From Euclidia mi (taxonomy: Eukaryota > Arthropoda > Insecta > Lepidoptera > Erebidae), in NCBI GenBank assembly GCA_944739405.2, contig OX123190.2, forward strand, positions 64,561,805 through 64,625,804: a stretch of DNA of 64,000 bases, given 5' to 3'. The notes under the pieces are model-generated. The model was given only the letters and a program-made list of their open reading frames with translations, made no database searches and was not told the DNA's origin. The translations under genes were made by a program, and so were the position numbers. Of the stretch, positions 40,597 to 50,866 are shown piece after piece; position 1 is the stretch's first letter; each line of letters opens with the position of its first letter.

Positions 40597-43470
40597 TTAT
40601 TTCCAAGCGTACTTGTCGTCAAGATACTCATTTAAACTATAATATGCCTTTAGTAAAAGATTATTTTTAACAATTGTCTGAAACGCCCTTAAAGGCAAGT
40701 CTAAAATATTACTTGGTATTTTATTACACATTCTTATACTAAGCCCAATAAAAGAGCTATGCGTTTTGTGTAAACGGAAATATGGTACACATAATTTGTG
40801 CCTGTTCCTAGTATTAATATTGTGTATGTCACTATTCATTTTGTAAGAATTTATATGTAGTCGTACATGCATAACACTGGCATAAATATATTGTGATGCT
40901 AGAGTAAGAATACCAATATTTTTAATTTTTTCTTTAAGTGAGACACTTTTCTTTAACTGGTAAATGGCCCTAACTGCCCGTTTTTGTAATATAAAAATAT
41001 TTTCGATGTCAGCGGCCCTACCCCATAATAATATGCCATATGACATAACACTATGAAAATAGCTAAAATAAACCAATCTAGCCGTATCGATATCAGTCAA
41101 CCTACGAACCTTCTTAATGGCATAAGCAGCTGACCTAAGTTTCCCTGAGAGATATGTAACGTGCGCACCCCACTGTAATTTCGAATCAAGTGTTATTCCT
41201 AGAAATAATGTAGATTCAGATGTTTCGAGAACATCGTCATTTAGAGCTATACTAGGACCAAGGTTTCTGACATTAGGCAGAGCAAACTTAATATATTTTG
41301 TTTTTTTGGCGTTCAGTACTAGATTGTTTACATTAAACCATTAGGTACTTGAACGAGCGCACTGTTTATTTTAAAATTGTTTATTTTAGAATTAATAACG
41401 TTAAAATGTTCCTTATTTCTATCTACTTTGAATATCAAAGAAGTATCGTCAGCAAACAGTACAACGTCACAAATGTTTTTCAAGTAGGTAAAAAGGTAAA
41501 TCGTTTATGTAAACAAGAAACAAGAAAGGCCCTAGGATGCTGCCTTTTGGCACTCCTAAATCAACAGGTAAGCCACTGGATTTTGAGCCGTTTATTTCAT
41601 CACATTGGATTCTGTCACTTAAGTATGACTTAATGACTTCCAATGCTTTAGTCTGTACGCCGTAATGTCTAAGTTTGCATAAGAGCGTTTCATGGCAGAC
41701 ACAATCGAATGCTTTTGAAAGGTCGCAAAACACACCACTAGCATTTTGGGCATTCTCCCATGCACTGAATATGTGTTTAAGTAAAGCTACTCCTGCATCT
41801 GTTGTTGAGTGACCCTTGGTAAATCCATATTGCTCACTATGAAGGAGGCTGTTTTGATTAATATGTCTAAGTAATTGCTTGAGTATGATCTTTTCAAAAA
41901 TCTTACTAAAGGCAGGTAGTATCGATATTGGCCTATAATTACTAGGATCGGTCTTACTGCCGGATTTGAAAAGAGTTATTATCCTACTGTGTTTCATAAG
42001 ATCGGGAAAAACACCTGATTCAATACACTTATTGAATAAGTTGCTTAAATAAGGAGCTACTACATCAATTATACTTTTTAAAACCTTAAAAGAAATGCCT
42101 TAGAGATCACCTGTATTCTTAGACACTAGAGATTGAAAAGTACTTATAATGTCGGTAGAATTAATACAATGGAACTTAAATAATACATCACATTTTCCTA
42201 CACTAGATTCTTATAGGTTTTCTGCGACTATAGCTGATGATTTTAATTCTCTAGTAGTAGTAATCGGTATGCTAGCAAAAAAATTATTAAATGTGTGTGC
42301 GACTTCTTTGTCATCATGAATTAATCTGTCACTATCAAATAAACTAAAACTATTACCTCTTAGTGTTGTCTTACCTGTTGCTTCATTAATAGCTCGCCAG
42401 GTTGCCTTAATTTTATTCGAGGATTATTCAATTTTGTTCCTAACGAATAATGCCTTAGCTGTATTGCACACTCTTTTAAATATCTTGGCATAATTCCTAA
42501 CATACTCAGTGAAGTTCGAATCAGAATTGTATCTCTTCATACCGTACAACTCGTACACCTTTGCTCTGCTTTTGTAAATAACTGCAGTAGCCCACTCACT
42601 AAAAGCTCGAGATTCCTTAACTACTTTCTCCTTAGTCCTAAAAGTATTCTGAAAATTCTTGTTAACTACATTAAATAAATTATTAAAATTTTCATTTGGC
42701 GAATCAATCTCTATTAAATCAGGACTCATAGCATTCATTCTAATCAAAATTTCATTCCGGCATTCATTAAACTTATGCCTAGGTAATGGCCTAACTAACA
42801 CTTTCTGTATGATGCTATCACTATAATACGGAAACCTTTCTAATTGACCTCAGTAATCCGAAGTTAATTCAAAACTAACTAATTTATTCGAAACTGTACA
42901 GTTACTAAATATATTGTCAAGACAGGTGGATGATGTTACTGTAATCCTAGTTGGTTCAAGGAACAATTTTTTTACATTAAATGATTTAAATAGATTAGTA
43001 GTAGTAGTAGTAGTATGAGTAGTCATTACTGAATGATCAAGAATATTTACATTAAAATCACCACAAACTATAATACCTTTCTTATTGCTCCTAATTTTAG
43101 TAATTGCATCTTCAATAACTGATTCAAACAAGCTAAAGTTACTTAACAGTGGACGATATACACATATGATAATATGCTGCTCAAGTTCTACACATGACAG
43201 TTCCACAGTGCGTCCTATAGACAAACTTGCTACGTCTTTCCGTTCTTTACATGTTAAGCTATTTGAAACAATAATCAAGGATCCACCATGAATAGCGTGT
43301 ATCCTAGAGAAGGCACTGTGTACCGTGTATTGCGAGTTATTTAAGAATTTAATTTAGTACTCTTTTAGCCAGTGTTCTGTAAATAATATAACTTGTATAC
43401 TATGATTTTCTAAATATAAACTTAATTCTAAATCCTTGCCAGATAGACCTTGTATGTTTTGATGTGCTAC
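40597..43470 (-). pseudogene. CR1-like LINE ORF2: endonuclease and reverse transcriptase, decayed
   Basis: In reading order: an endonuclease start ('NVAHQNIQGLSGKDLELSL', about 43450), a stop near 43353, then the frame 43278-42850 with 'KKGIIVCGDFNVNILD' and 'TSSTCLDNIFSN', a linker (42801-42424), RT fingers and palm (41997-41467: 'NYRPISILPAFSKIFEKI', 'YGFTKGHSTTDA', 'GVPKGSILGPFLFLVYINDL'), the catalytic box 'FADDTSLIFKV' at about 41440, and the C-terminal region (41100-40597) ending 'KAYYSLNEYLDDKYAWK'. At least five breaks separate these parts. The motif set is that of CR1-clade ORF2. Confidence 0.88.
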
Positions 43471-43472
43471 AT

Positions 43473-43789
43473 TCAGTTAAATTTGTCTACCTTTTGTCCT
43501 AGTCTTAAGTTTAAAGAACTTGTGTCAGTATATTCAATAGAAGAATTATTAAGATAGGAACTATTAACAGAAGCTAAATTCTTGGATACCCTACATGTAC
43601 CTGTGTCATTTTGTAAATTAAATGCTAATAATTTAGCAACTTGTCTTCGATAAAATAGTGGCAGATACATAGTTTCTTTGGTCAATGTAAAATTACTAAT
43701 AAATTTATTAATGTCAAATAATAAAATAAAATCTTTATATTGCCATGTCAAATTGTATAAGCACAAGTTGAGTTCATGAATATAACTAT
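43473..43789 (-). pseudogene. CR1-like LINE ORF1, C-terminal piece (left of the Gypsy element)
   Basis: Residues from 'YIHELNLCLYNL' to 'GQKVDKFN' followed by TAA at 43473-43475. Reading across the Gypsy insertion the frame continues directly from the piece ending at 49580. The first residues of the open frame (43814-43790) come from the Gypsy LTR and do not belong. It ends the SGNH-like domain with 'KETMYLPLFYRRQVAKLLAF'. ORF2 starts almost immediately after the stop. Confidence 0.8.
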
Positions 43790-44222
43790 TGTTACGAATT
43801 GAAAATAACGCCATCTATCAGTGAATGGGAGAACTACATGAGATTAGATGTATCGGTTGTTTCATCTATCCTCTAATAGATGGCGTAGGTGTAAATAGAA
43901 CATTTACGCAATTCTAGAAACACCTTACACGTTTCCAGAAATATCGTGAGTCGTCTCGAAAAGCCTAGTTATGTGTTCTGGCCGGTATAAATACCAGGCA
44001 GACGCGCGAGTCAGGACAGTAACAATTGAATAGCGAAGCGATCAACAAGAAGCGAAGGGAAGTAATTCGGTAGTGTTTAGTGTTGTTCTAGTGGTGTGAA
44101 TAGTGTGTTTTATTAGTGAAGTGAAAATTATGTGTGTGTATCTAGTGTTATTGAGTTAGTGAATAAAGTGCAGTTTTTCTGGCATAGTGCATATAATTTA
44201 TCACGAACCCCAGCTCGTAACA
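43790..44222 (+). repeat. Gypsy 5' LTR
   Basis: Starts TGTTACGAATTG and ends CTCGTAACA. The TATA box TATAAATA at 43986-43993 is followed about 25 bp later by an initiator-like TCAGGAC (about 44011). A polyadenylation signal AATAAA lies at 44162-44167. It lacks 10 bp present in the 3' LTR at about 49209-49218. Confidence 0.95.
43986..44017 (+). promoter_or_regulatory. Gypsy LTR promoter (TATA box and initiator)
   Basis: TATAAATA at 43986-43993 with an initiator-like TCAGGAC at about 44011, the spacing expected for an RNA polymerase II start. The same pair is in the 3' LTR (TATAAATA at 49343-49350). Transcription from here would cover gag-pol and end after AATAAA in the 3' LTR. Confidence 0.7.
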
Positions 44223-44225
44223 AAT

Positions 44226-44237
44226 TGGTGTCAGAAG
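44226..44237 (+). promoter_or_regulatory. Primer-binding site, tRNA-Leu type
   Basis: TGGTGTCAGAAG begins 3 nt after the LTR. It is complementary to the 3' end, including CCA, of an insect tRNA-Leu as I know it. The match stops after 12 nt. Confidence 0.65.
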
Positions 44238-44250
44238 AAAGGGATAAATT

Positions 44251-45594
44251 ATGCCGGTTATGCCGAAGGAAGAAACTGACGGAGTGCGTACCCGGAACCA
44301 GCCCCAGCAAGACATGGACCAGAGACGCTTCGGAGACGTTCCTTCTCCATCATCTGGTGGATCAGGCGACTCGGCGGCTGCAGTGGAGCCTGCAAGCGCA
44401 CACTCCATGGCGGTGCCCGACATCGCGGCTCTGATGGCGTTCATGCAAGAGCACGCGCGCCGCATGGAAGAACAGCGACAGCGCGACAAGGAGGAGCAGG
44501 CTCGCCGTCAAGAGGAGCAGGACCGCCGTCAAGAGGAGCAGGCTCGCCGTCAAGAGGAGCACGCGCGCCGCCTAGAGGAACAGCTGCAGCGCGACAAGGA
44601 GGAGCAGGCTCGCCGTCAAGAGGAGCACGCGCGCCGCCTAGAGGAACAGCTGCAGCGCGACAAGGAGGAGCACGCCCGCCGTCTGGAGGAACAGCTGGTG
44701 CTCATTAAAGGCCTCAGCGCCACAGTGGGGAAGGACTTGAAGGCGGTCAAGGAGGAACTTCAGCAGCACGAGGCCCGTATCAGCGACGTAGAGATGCTCG
44801 TGCACGACAAGCTTGAGACTCGCGTCGCCTCTATAGAGAAGCGTGTACATGACCACCACGAGACCTGTGTTGCTGAAGTGGAGAAGAAATTGCGTGGGCT
44901 CGAAGTAACACCAGCGGCTGTAGTGCCCTCACCTCGTGGATTTAAGGTTCCACCATTTGATGGCTCGTCATCATGGTCTGCATACAAGATCCAATTCGAG
45001 GCTGTGATGCGATCGAATGGGTGGACCAAAGAACAGGCCTTAACCGCCCTAACCTTGGGCCTTCGCGACCGGGCCTTGACAGTGTTGGAGGCACTCGGGC
45101 AAGACGTCACCTACGAAAAGCTCCTGGAGGCGCTGGAGGCGAGATACGGTGACGCGTACCTTGAACACGTTTATCGTGCTCAGCTGAAGGACAGGACACA
45201 ACGCACCGGAGAAACTCTGCAGCAGTGGGCTCTAGAGGTGGAAAAGCTGGTCAGGAAGGCATACCAGTCGTCGCCTGCGCTTATTGACGGGAACCTCGTA
45301 CAGGCGTTTACGGATGGGATCCGGGACCTGGAGGTAAGAGCAGCAGTGAGGCTTGGGCACTTCAAGGACCTCAAGGACGCTTTAGCCCACGCTCTGGAGG
45401 TGGAAGCAGTGCTTCGCGACGATCGAGGTCACCGCATCAGGGAAGTTGTGTCGTCACCTCGGTGCTACAACTGCGGAGAAAGAGGCCATATCCGCTTGAG
45501 CTGCCCAAAGCGTAGGCAGCCTGGTGACACCCTGTCTCCACCAAAGGGGTCGCCTGATGTGCCTGCCAGGCAGAGAGAGCAGGGAAACGAGTAG
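44251..45594 (+). CDS. Gypsy gag polyprotein
   Basis: An intact 447-codon ORF, with the ATG 13 nt after the primer site. A disordered N-terminus (residues 1-60) is followed by an extraordinary charged coiled coil at about 70-150, built of 7-residue units such as 'ARRQEEH' and 'ARRLEEQ'. A 66-bp stretch of DNA is duplicated there (44533 and 44599). The retrotransposon gag/capsid domain follows at about 230-390 ('FKVPPFDGSSSWSAYKIQFE', 'LLEALEARYGD', 'LQQWALEVEKLVRKAY'). One CCHC zinc knuckle ('CYNCGERGHIRLSC') sits near residue 410. The stop at 45592-45594 lies just behind the slippery sequence GGGAAAC (45582-45588), so a fraction of ribosomes would pass into protease. Confidence 0.92.
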   Translation: MPVMPKEETDGVRTRNQPQQDMDQRRFGDVPSPSSGGSGDSAAAVEPASAHSMAVPDIAALMAFMQEHARRMEEQRQRDKEEQARRQEEQDRRQEEQARRQEEHARRLEEQLQRDKEEQARRQEEHARRLEEQLQRDKEEHARRLEEQLVLIKGLSATVGKDLKAVKEELQQHEARISDVEMLVHDKLETRVASIEKRVHDHHETCVAEVEKKLRGLEVTPAAVVPSPRGFKVPPFDGSSSWSAYKIQFEAVMRSNGWTKEQALTALTLGLRDRALTVLEALGQDVTYEKLLEALEARYGDAYLEHVYRAQLKDRTQRTGETLQQWALEVEKLVRKAYQSSPALIDGNLVQAFTDGIRDLEVRAAVRLGHFKDLKDALAHALEVEAVLRDDRGHRIREVVSSPRCYNCGERGHIRLSCPKRRQPGDTLSPPKGSPDVPARQREQGNE

Positions 45595-45890
45595 AAGCCA
45601 GGACTGCGAGGCGGGTGCTGGCTGGTAATGGAAGAGCCCCAAGTATCTCGATCTCGCAATCATGCGACGGGAACAGCCTGATCATCGAAGGCGAAATTAA
45701 CAGAACACCATGCAAGCTGACATTGGACACGGGTGCTTCTCGGACAGTCGTAGGTTTCCATCTGGCAAGACGGGTTCTTCGGGGCTGCTTCAGGAACAAT
45801 GAATGTGTGAATCTGAGAACAGCTACCGGTCAGCACATAACCGTCCGAGGTGAAATGGAGGTGGATCTGAAGCTAGGCAACAAAATTTGA
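45558..45890 (+). CDS. Gypsy protease, reached by -1 frameshift
   Basis: The protease frame has no useful ATG near the domain and overlaps the end of gag. An in-frame stop at 45555-45557 and the gag stop at 45592 confine the change of frame to about 37 nt that contain GGGAAAC. The domain is an aspartic protease with 'CKLTLDTGASRTVVG' (triad D-T-G). The frame ends at a TGA at 45888-45890 because of one extra base in 'caaaattt' (45881-45888). The RT continues in the next frame at 45889 onward. Confidence 0.85.
   Translation, partial: CACQAERAGKRVEARTARRVLAGNGRAPSISISQSCDGNSLIIEGEINRTPCKLTLDTGASRTVVGFHLARRVLRGCFRNNECVNLRTATGQHITVRGEMEVDLKLGNKI
45582..45623 (+). promoter_or_regulatory. -1 programmed frameshift signal (slippery heptamer and stem)
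   Basis: The gag frame reads G GGA AAC, the X-XXY-YYZ form of a slippery site. After a 7-nt spacer, AGCCAG (45596-45601) can pair with CTGGCT (45618-45623), a 6-bp stem with a 16-nt loop that could extend into a pseudoknot. GGGAAAC is a known natural -1 site in several retroviruses. The gag stop codon lies inside the spacer. Confidence 0.75.
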
Positions 45891-47772
45891 CGACTGCATC
45901 TTGGGCCTAGACTTCATGCGGAAGTATCGCTGCGAGATCGATGTCTTGAAGTGTGGCTCGGAAGAAGTCTTCATAGAAGGTGCAACTTCAGGAAAAGTGT
46001 ACTGCCTGAAGAATGTCATTCTTCACCCGCGGTCGGAAACGGTTGTACCAGTTTGTCTACCAGGGAATTCTGGTCGAGGGAACCGCTGCGTACTAATCGA
46101 AGGCCTAGAGAAAGAGGCCTCGTGGAAGATTGCACGAACCTTGGTAAGGGGTACCAAAGTTGCATCAGTAGGCGCACTGAATGCAAGTGACAAGGAAGTG
46201 TCGCTCATGAAAGGGACGGAATTGGGCACCTATGAAGGAGCGGCTTGGATGCGTAGATGTCAAGAGCAACCTACCAGCGCCAAGGTTCAGGGTGCACGAT
46301 TCGACGTGTCTTCACTTTTGGAGGACTGCCAAAGTACCCTGTCAGAAGAAGAGAAGACCAAGGCTAAGAAGATGTTAAACCAGTTCGCTGATATTTTCTC
46401 GACCAGTGATGCCGACATAGGGAAGACAGCACTAGTCCAGCACAAAATAAACACAGGAAGTGAAGCACCGATTCGCCAGCGACCAAGACGTGTGCCAGTG
46501 GCACGGGAACGTGAAGTGGAAGCTATGATCGACGGTATGGTGAAAGAAGGCGTAATCGAGCCTTCGTCCAGCCCGTGGTGCTCTCCAGTGGTGTTAGTTA
46601 AGAAGAAGGATGGCAGCATGCGCTTCTGTGTAGACTACCGCCGATTAAATGACATCACGAAGAAGGACAGCTACCCACTGCCAAGGATCGATGACACTCT
46701 GGATACGCTGACGGGGATGAAGTAGTTTTCTACATTAGATCTAAAAAGTGGCTACTGGCAGGTGGAAATAGATCCTCGAGACAAAGAGAAGACGGCATTC
46801 TCCACAGGCAAAGGATTGTGGCAATTTAACGTCATGCCCTTTGGATTGTGCAACGCTCCGGCTACTTTTGAGAGACGAGTGGAGCGAGTGCTTATGGGAC
46901 TGATTGGAGACGCCTGCTTGGTCTACCTGGATGACATCATCATCGTGGGGCGCACCTTCCAGGATCACCTTCGAAACTTGGAGCAAGTGCTGTCAAAGAT
47001 ACGAGGAGCTAATTTGAAGCTGAGTCCGAAGAAATGCGCGTTATTCAGACGGCAAGTGAACTTTCTAGGACATGTGGTCTCGGAGAACGGTATTCAAACT
47101 GACCCGGATAAGATCATTGCCGTGAAGGAATGGCCAGTTCCAGAGAACAAAACGCAGGTCAGAGCATTCCTCGGATTATGCTCCTACTATCGACGGTTTG
47201 TGAAGAACTTTGCTGACATTGCTCGACCTCTTCATAAGCTCACCGAAGACAGAGTGCAGTTCTGTTGGAATGAGAGCTGTGACGTTGCATTCCAGAAGCT
47301 TAAGGAACATCTGTGTACTGCACTTATTCTAGGCTACCCTGACAATGAGCATGAATTCATAGTTGACACAGATGCCAGTAACACCGGAATTGGCGGCGTG
47401 CTGTCACAGAAGAAGGGTGATCAAGAAGTTGTTATAGCATACTTCAGCAAGGCCTTATCCAAACCCGAAAGAAACTACTGCGTCACCAGGCGGGAACTCT
47501 TGGCTGTAGTAAAGACATTGCAGCATTTCAACAAATACTTGTTGGGCCGCAAATTCCACCTGTGAACCGACCATGCAGCGCTGAAATGGCTACTTCAATT
47601 TAAGGACCCAGAAGGACAAGTAGCTAGATGGATTGAACTACTGCAAGAGTTTGATTTTGTAATACAACATCGCAGCGGCAAGTCCCATGGTAACGCAGAT
47701 GCACTATCGCGTAGGCCGTGTCCCGACCAGTGCAAGCACTGTAGCCGACAGGAAGCAAAGCAGGCAGCGCTA
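45889..47772 (+). pseudogene. Gypsy reverse transcriptase and RNase H, two stop codons
   Basis: One continuous frame except for TAG at 46723-46725 and TGA at 47563-47565. The RT motifs are 'VVLVKKKDGSMRFCVDYRRL', 'FSTLDLKSGYWQVEI', 'MPFGLCNAPATFERR' and the catalytic 'CLVYLDDIIIVGR' (YLDD). The connection reads 'FLGLCSYYRRFVKNFADIAR'. RNase H has 'EFIVDTDASNTGIGGVLSQK', 'SKPERNYCVTRRELLAVV' and 'SHGNADALSRRP'. The stops fall in the RT palm just before 'FSTLDL' and in RNase H before 'TDHAALKWL'. Both are of the kind produced by a single transition. Otherwise the domain is complete. Confidence 0.9.
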
Positions 47773-49125
47773 GTGAGGATGTTAAAGACGGATCTAAGCG
47801 ACGAATGGAGAGAAGCTTTGCAGAGTGCTCAGCGAGATGACAAGGATGTACAGCCGATTCTTGAATGGAAGAAATCAGATGCGCCTAGGCCCAAATGGAG
47901 TGATATCGCAGCAATGAGCCCCATCACCAAGAGTTATTGGGCACAATGGGAAAGCTTGGTCGTCCAGGATGGAGTTCTGTGCCGCAAATGGGAAAACGCT
48001 CGCGGTAACCAGTGCCATTTGCAAATGGTAGTGCCCAAAACTAAGGTGCCGGAAGTCTTGCAGCTCTATCACAATGGTGCTTCGGGAGGTCACATGGGAG
48101 TTAAGAAGACCCTTACTAAGATTCGGGAGCGGTTTTATTGGCTCCACTGTCGAGATGACGTCGAGGATTGGTGCCGCAAATGCACAAGTTGTGCGGCTGT
48201 CAAGGGGCCACATACTCGAAGCAGAGGTGCATTAAAGGTGGACAATGTGGGAGCTCCATGGGAGCGCATAGCGTTGGATGTCGCTGGGCCGTTTCCTGAG
48301 AGCCAGGACGGAAACAAATACTTCTTGGTTGTGATGGATTACTTCACGAAGTGGCCTGAAGTGTTTGCAATCCCAAATCAAGAAGCTACCACAGTGGCTG
48401 ATAAGCTGGTGCATGAAGTCTTTTGTCGGTTCGGGGTGCCCTTGGAAATCCACAGCGATCAAGGCCGGAACTTCGAATCTGAGGTGTTCAAGGAGACTTG
48501 TCGCGTAATGGGTGCACATAAAACCAGGACCACGGCTTATCATCCGCAATCAGATGGCATGGTTGAACGGTTTAACCAATCACTGGAAAGGTACCTGGCG
48601 AAGGTCGTGGAGAGCAAACAAAGAGATTGGGACAAGCACATCCAACCATTTCTCCTGTCATATCGCAGTGCGGTCCACGAAACTACAGGAGTAACACCAG
48701 CTTTTGCCAATTTCGGTAGAGAGCTCCGTTTACCTGCAGACCTTATCACCGGTATTCCACCAGAATCTCCACGCAATATAACGGATTACGCAACCGAGCT
48801 ACGTAACAGGATGAACGACGTATACGAGCACATCAGGGAATCTGGACAACAGATGTCTGAGAAGATGAAGACTCGCTACGACCGGAAGGCAAACAACAAA
48901 GGCTTCGATGAGGGATCATTGTTGTGGCTTCATAACCCAGTACGAAGCCAAGGAAAATCGCCTAAGTTACAAGCCAGATGGGACGGGCCATATCGCATAA
49001 TTACCAGGATGAACGACGTCACCTATCGAATCCAGAAGGGGTCGCGAGGTGCACCGAAGATAGTTCATGTGGACCGGTTGGCTCGTTACTATGGGTCTAA
49101 CGATGTTCGAGACGAACACGTTTAA
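47773..49125 (+). pseudogene. Gypsy integrase, end of the interrupted pol
   Basis: It continues the RT/RNase H frame, and the nominal start at 47773 is only the first downstream ATG. The zinc-binding HHCC motif is present ('LYHNGASGGHMGVKK' and 'CRKCTSCAAVK'). The catalytic core has 'ERIALDVAGPFPES' (D), 'PLEIHSDQGRNFES' (D) and 'TTAYHPQSDGMVERFNQSLE' (E). The C-terminal GPY/F-type module reads 'LQARWDGPYRIITR'. The frame ends at 49125, 12 bp before the 3' LTR; the polypurine tract lies between. Confidence 0.9.
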
Positions 49126-49136
49126 GAGGGAGGCCG

Positions 49137-49579
49137 TGTTACGAATTGAAAATAACGCCATCTATCAGTAAATGGGAGAACTACATGAGATTAGATGTAT
49201 CGGTTGTTTAAGGCTGTTTCATCTATCCTCTAATAGATGGCGTAGGTGTAAATTGAACATTTACGCAATTCTAGAAACACCTTGCACGTTTCCAGAAATA
49301 TCGTGAGTCGTCTCGAAAAGCCTAGTTATGTGTTCCGGCCGGTATAAATACCAGGCAGACGCGCGAGTCAGGACAGTAACAATTGAATAGCGAAGCGATC
49401 AACAAGAAGCGAAGGGAAGTAATTCGGTAGTGTTTAGTGTTGTTCTAGTGGTGTGAATAGTGTGTTTTATTAGTGAAGTGAAAATTAAGTGTGTGTATCT
49501 AGTGTTATTGTGTTAGCGAATAAAGTGCAGTTTTTCTGGCATAGTGCATATAATTTATCACGAACCCCAGCTCGTAACA
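49137..49579 (+). repeat. Gypsy 3' LTR
   Basis: 443 bp; partner of 43790-44222. It carries the 10-bp insertion relative to the 5' LTR and the same TATA box and AATAAA. It is followed by CTAT (49580-49583). Confidence 0.95.
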
Positions 49580-50866
49580 CTATTCAATGTTTCATTTAAA
49601 CTATAAGAATAAGGCAAAGCAAGAGTTATAAATTTGCATTCAAATTTGCTATGAAGCGATAACATAACTTCTGTCAAATTAAATATATCTTTTTTACCAC
49701 CGTTGGCTTGTCACCGTTGGGCTATCACCATATGTGATAATTATTGTAGACTGCCTATCAAATATTGTTGTATTTAATGTATTAATTAGATATGTAAACG
49801 AAGACCCTGGATAACAATAATTGATAGTATTGTGTTGTGTCAGCTCACAATTTATTAAACTACCTAAACCTACACCAAGCCTATCTGAGAATATATAAAC
49901 TTTATTTGTGCCAGTTTTCTTACCTAAAGAAGACTTACCTGTTCTATTATTCTCTGAACAAGTACTTTTATCACTATCGCAAATGGGTAATGTTGGTTTT
50001 ATGATATTCAAACAACTATTAGTATTTGTTAAGGCCTTTACATATTCTAAATTTTGTCTCCCCACTTGTGCAATCTCATCATATTTCCTAATATACTCCT
50101 GAACCTCATTTTCATATTGCGTGTTCATTCTACTTATTTGAGATTGTAAGGAATTAATTTGACTTTTAAGATCCCTAGTATGTTTGTCATATAACGTATT
50201 GCCATTAATCAACTCTGCATTGTATTTGTCTAACTCTATTAACAAATCTGAACGCTCAGAAACTAAACATTTATATTGCTGAGATGTTATCTTAGTTTTC
50301 CTATATTGCTTTAGACTAAGAATGAGTTTCCTAATATGTTTATTTAATTTATTATACTTTCTATGCCGTTTCAGACAATTCATGTTTATTTTTAATTGTT
50401 TTGAATCTAAGCCTAATCTATTACCTACAACCTCTGAGTAAAGGTTCTGAGTTTTATTACTGTTTAATATCTCTACAGTTTGTTCTAGTGATTTAATCTT
50501 AGTGAATGATTGTTCTAAACAGCATTCTAGTTCCCTAATGCGACTCATAGACCATGAATGGTCATCATTGCTAGCGGTCAATAAATGAATTTCTTCCTGT
50601 AACCTATCTCGCTGGGCCAGTGTGTCCATATACTCGATATGGAGTTCTGCGAGTTGAGCCTACAGGTTGGAAACCCTATCGTTGACAATCCTGATGTCCT
50701 CTTCACAGTCTGCACGCTCCCTCAGTAGATGATTATTCTCCTCCTGGCACTTCTTTAATTCCACCAAGGTTACTCTCAGCTTGTTTTCTAGATCCTTCGC
50801 TGTGGCCTTCCTGGTCATCATAGTGCTCATTGTGGAATGGCTCATAGCCAAGGATATGCCAAACAC
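49580..50866 (-). pseudogene. CR1-like LINE ORF1: coiled coil plus SGNH-esterase-like domain, main piece
   Basis: Minus strand, one frame apart from a TAG at 50660-50662 and a 14-bp tandem duplication at about 49695-49725 that shifts the frame. The first ~230 residues are rich in coiled-coil heptads ('LRVTLVELKKCQEENNHLL', 'LECCLEQSFTKIKSLEQTVE'). A segment 'VYIFSDRLGVGLGSLINCEL', 'YCYPGSSFTYLINTL' and 'STIIITYGDS' follows. It has the layout of the esterase (SGNH hydrolase-like) domain found in the ORF1 protein of many CR1 elements. The expected GDS Ser is not obvious ('FSDRLG'). The domain finishes in the piece at 43473-43789 beyond the Gypsy insertion. Confidence 0.8.

Larger units (their letters stand above)
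43790..49579 (+). mobile_element. Gypsy-type LTR retrotransposon, structurally complete, pol interrupted
   Basis: LTRs 43790-44222 (433 bp) and 49137-49579 (443 bp) have TG/CA ends, about seven substitutions and one 10-bp indel, flanked by CTAT (43786-43789 and 49580-49583). The primer site TGGTGTCAGAAG (44226-44237) fits tRNA-Leu. The polypurine tract 'aagagggaggc' precedes the 3' LTR. Gag and pol cover nearly everything between, with no envelope-like ORF. A -1 frameshift site links gag and protease. Pol has one extra base (about 45882-45888) and two stops (46723-46725, 47563-47565). Tree placement was not possible here; the tRNA-Leu primer and 4-bp duplication would suit the mdg3/micropia side of the family. 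Confidence 0.96.
39957..50866 (-). mobile_element. CR1-like LINE, split by a Gypsy insertion
   Basis: Read on the minus strand from the right: ORF1 (50866-49694, continuing to 49580 and resuming at 43789-43473), ORF2 (about 43470-40597) and a 3' UTR down to the tail repeat 'actcaaactcaaactcaaa' at 39959-39978. The Gypsy element 43790-49579 lies inside ORF1, flanked by CTAT. Without it the LINE is about 5.1 kb plus an undefined 5' UTR to the right of 50866. ORF2 has several stops and frameshifts. 3' UTR relatives are at 8946-9510 and 33010-33370. Confidence 0.88.

Noticed and set aside
44362..44562. Leucine-rich minus-strand frame opposite gag
   Set aside because: It is the complement of the charged coiled-coil repeats of the intact gag ORF.
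45881..45890. A second programmed frameshift between protease and RT
   Set aside because: A +1 change is needed at 'caaaattt', for which no -1 slippery site applies. A single-base insertion in the A run is the simpler explanation, given two other disabling changes in pol.
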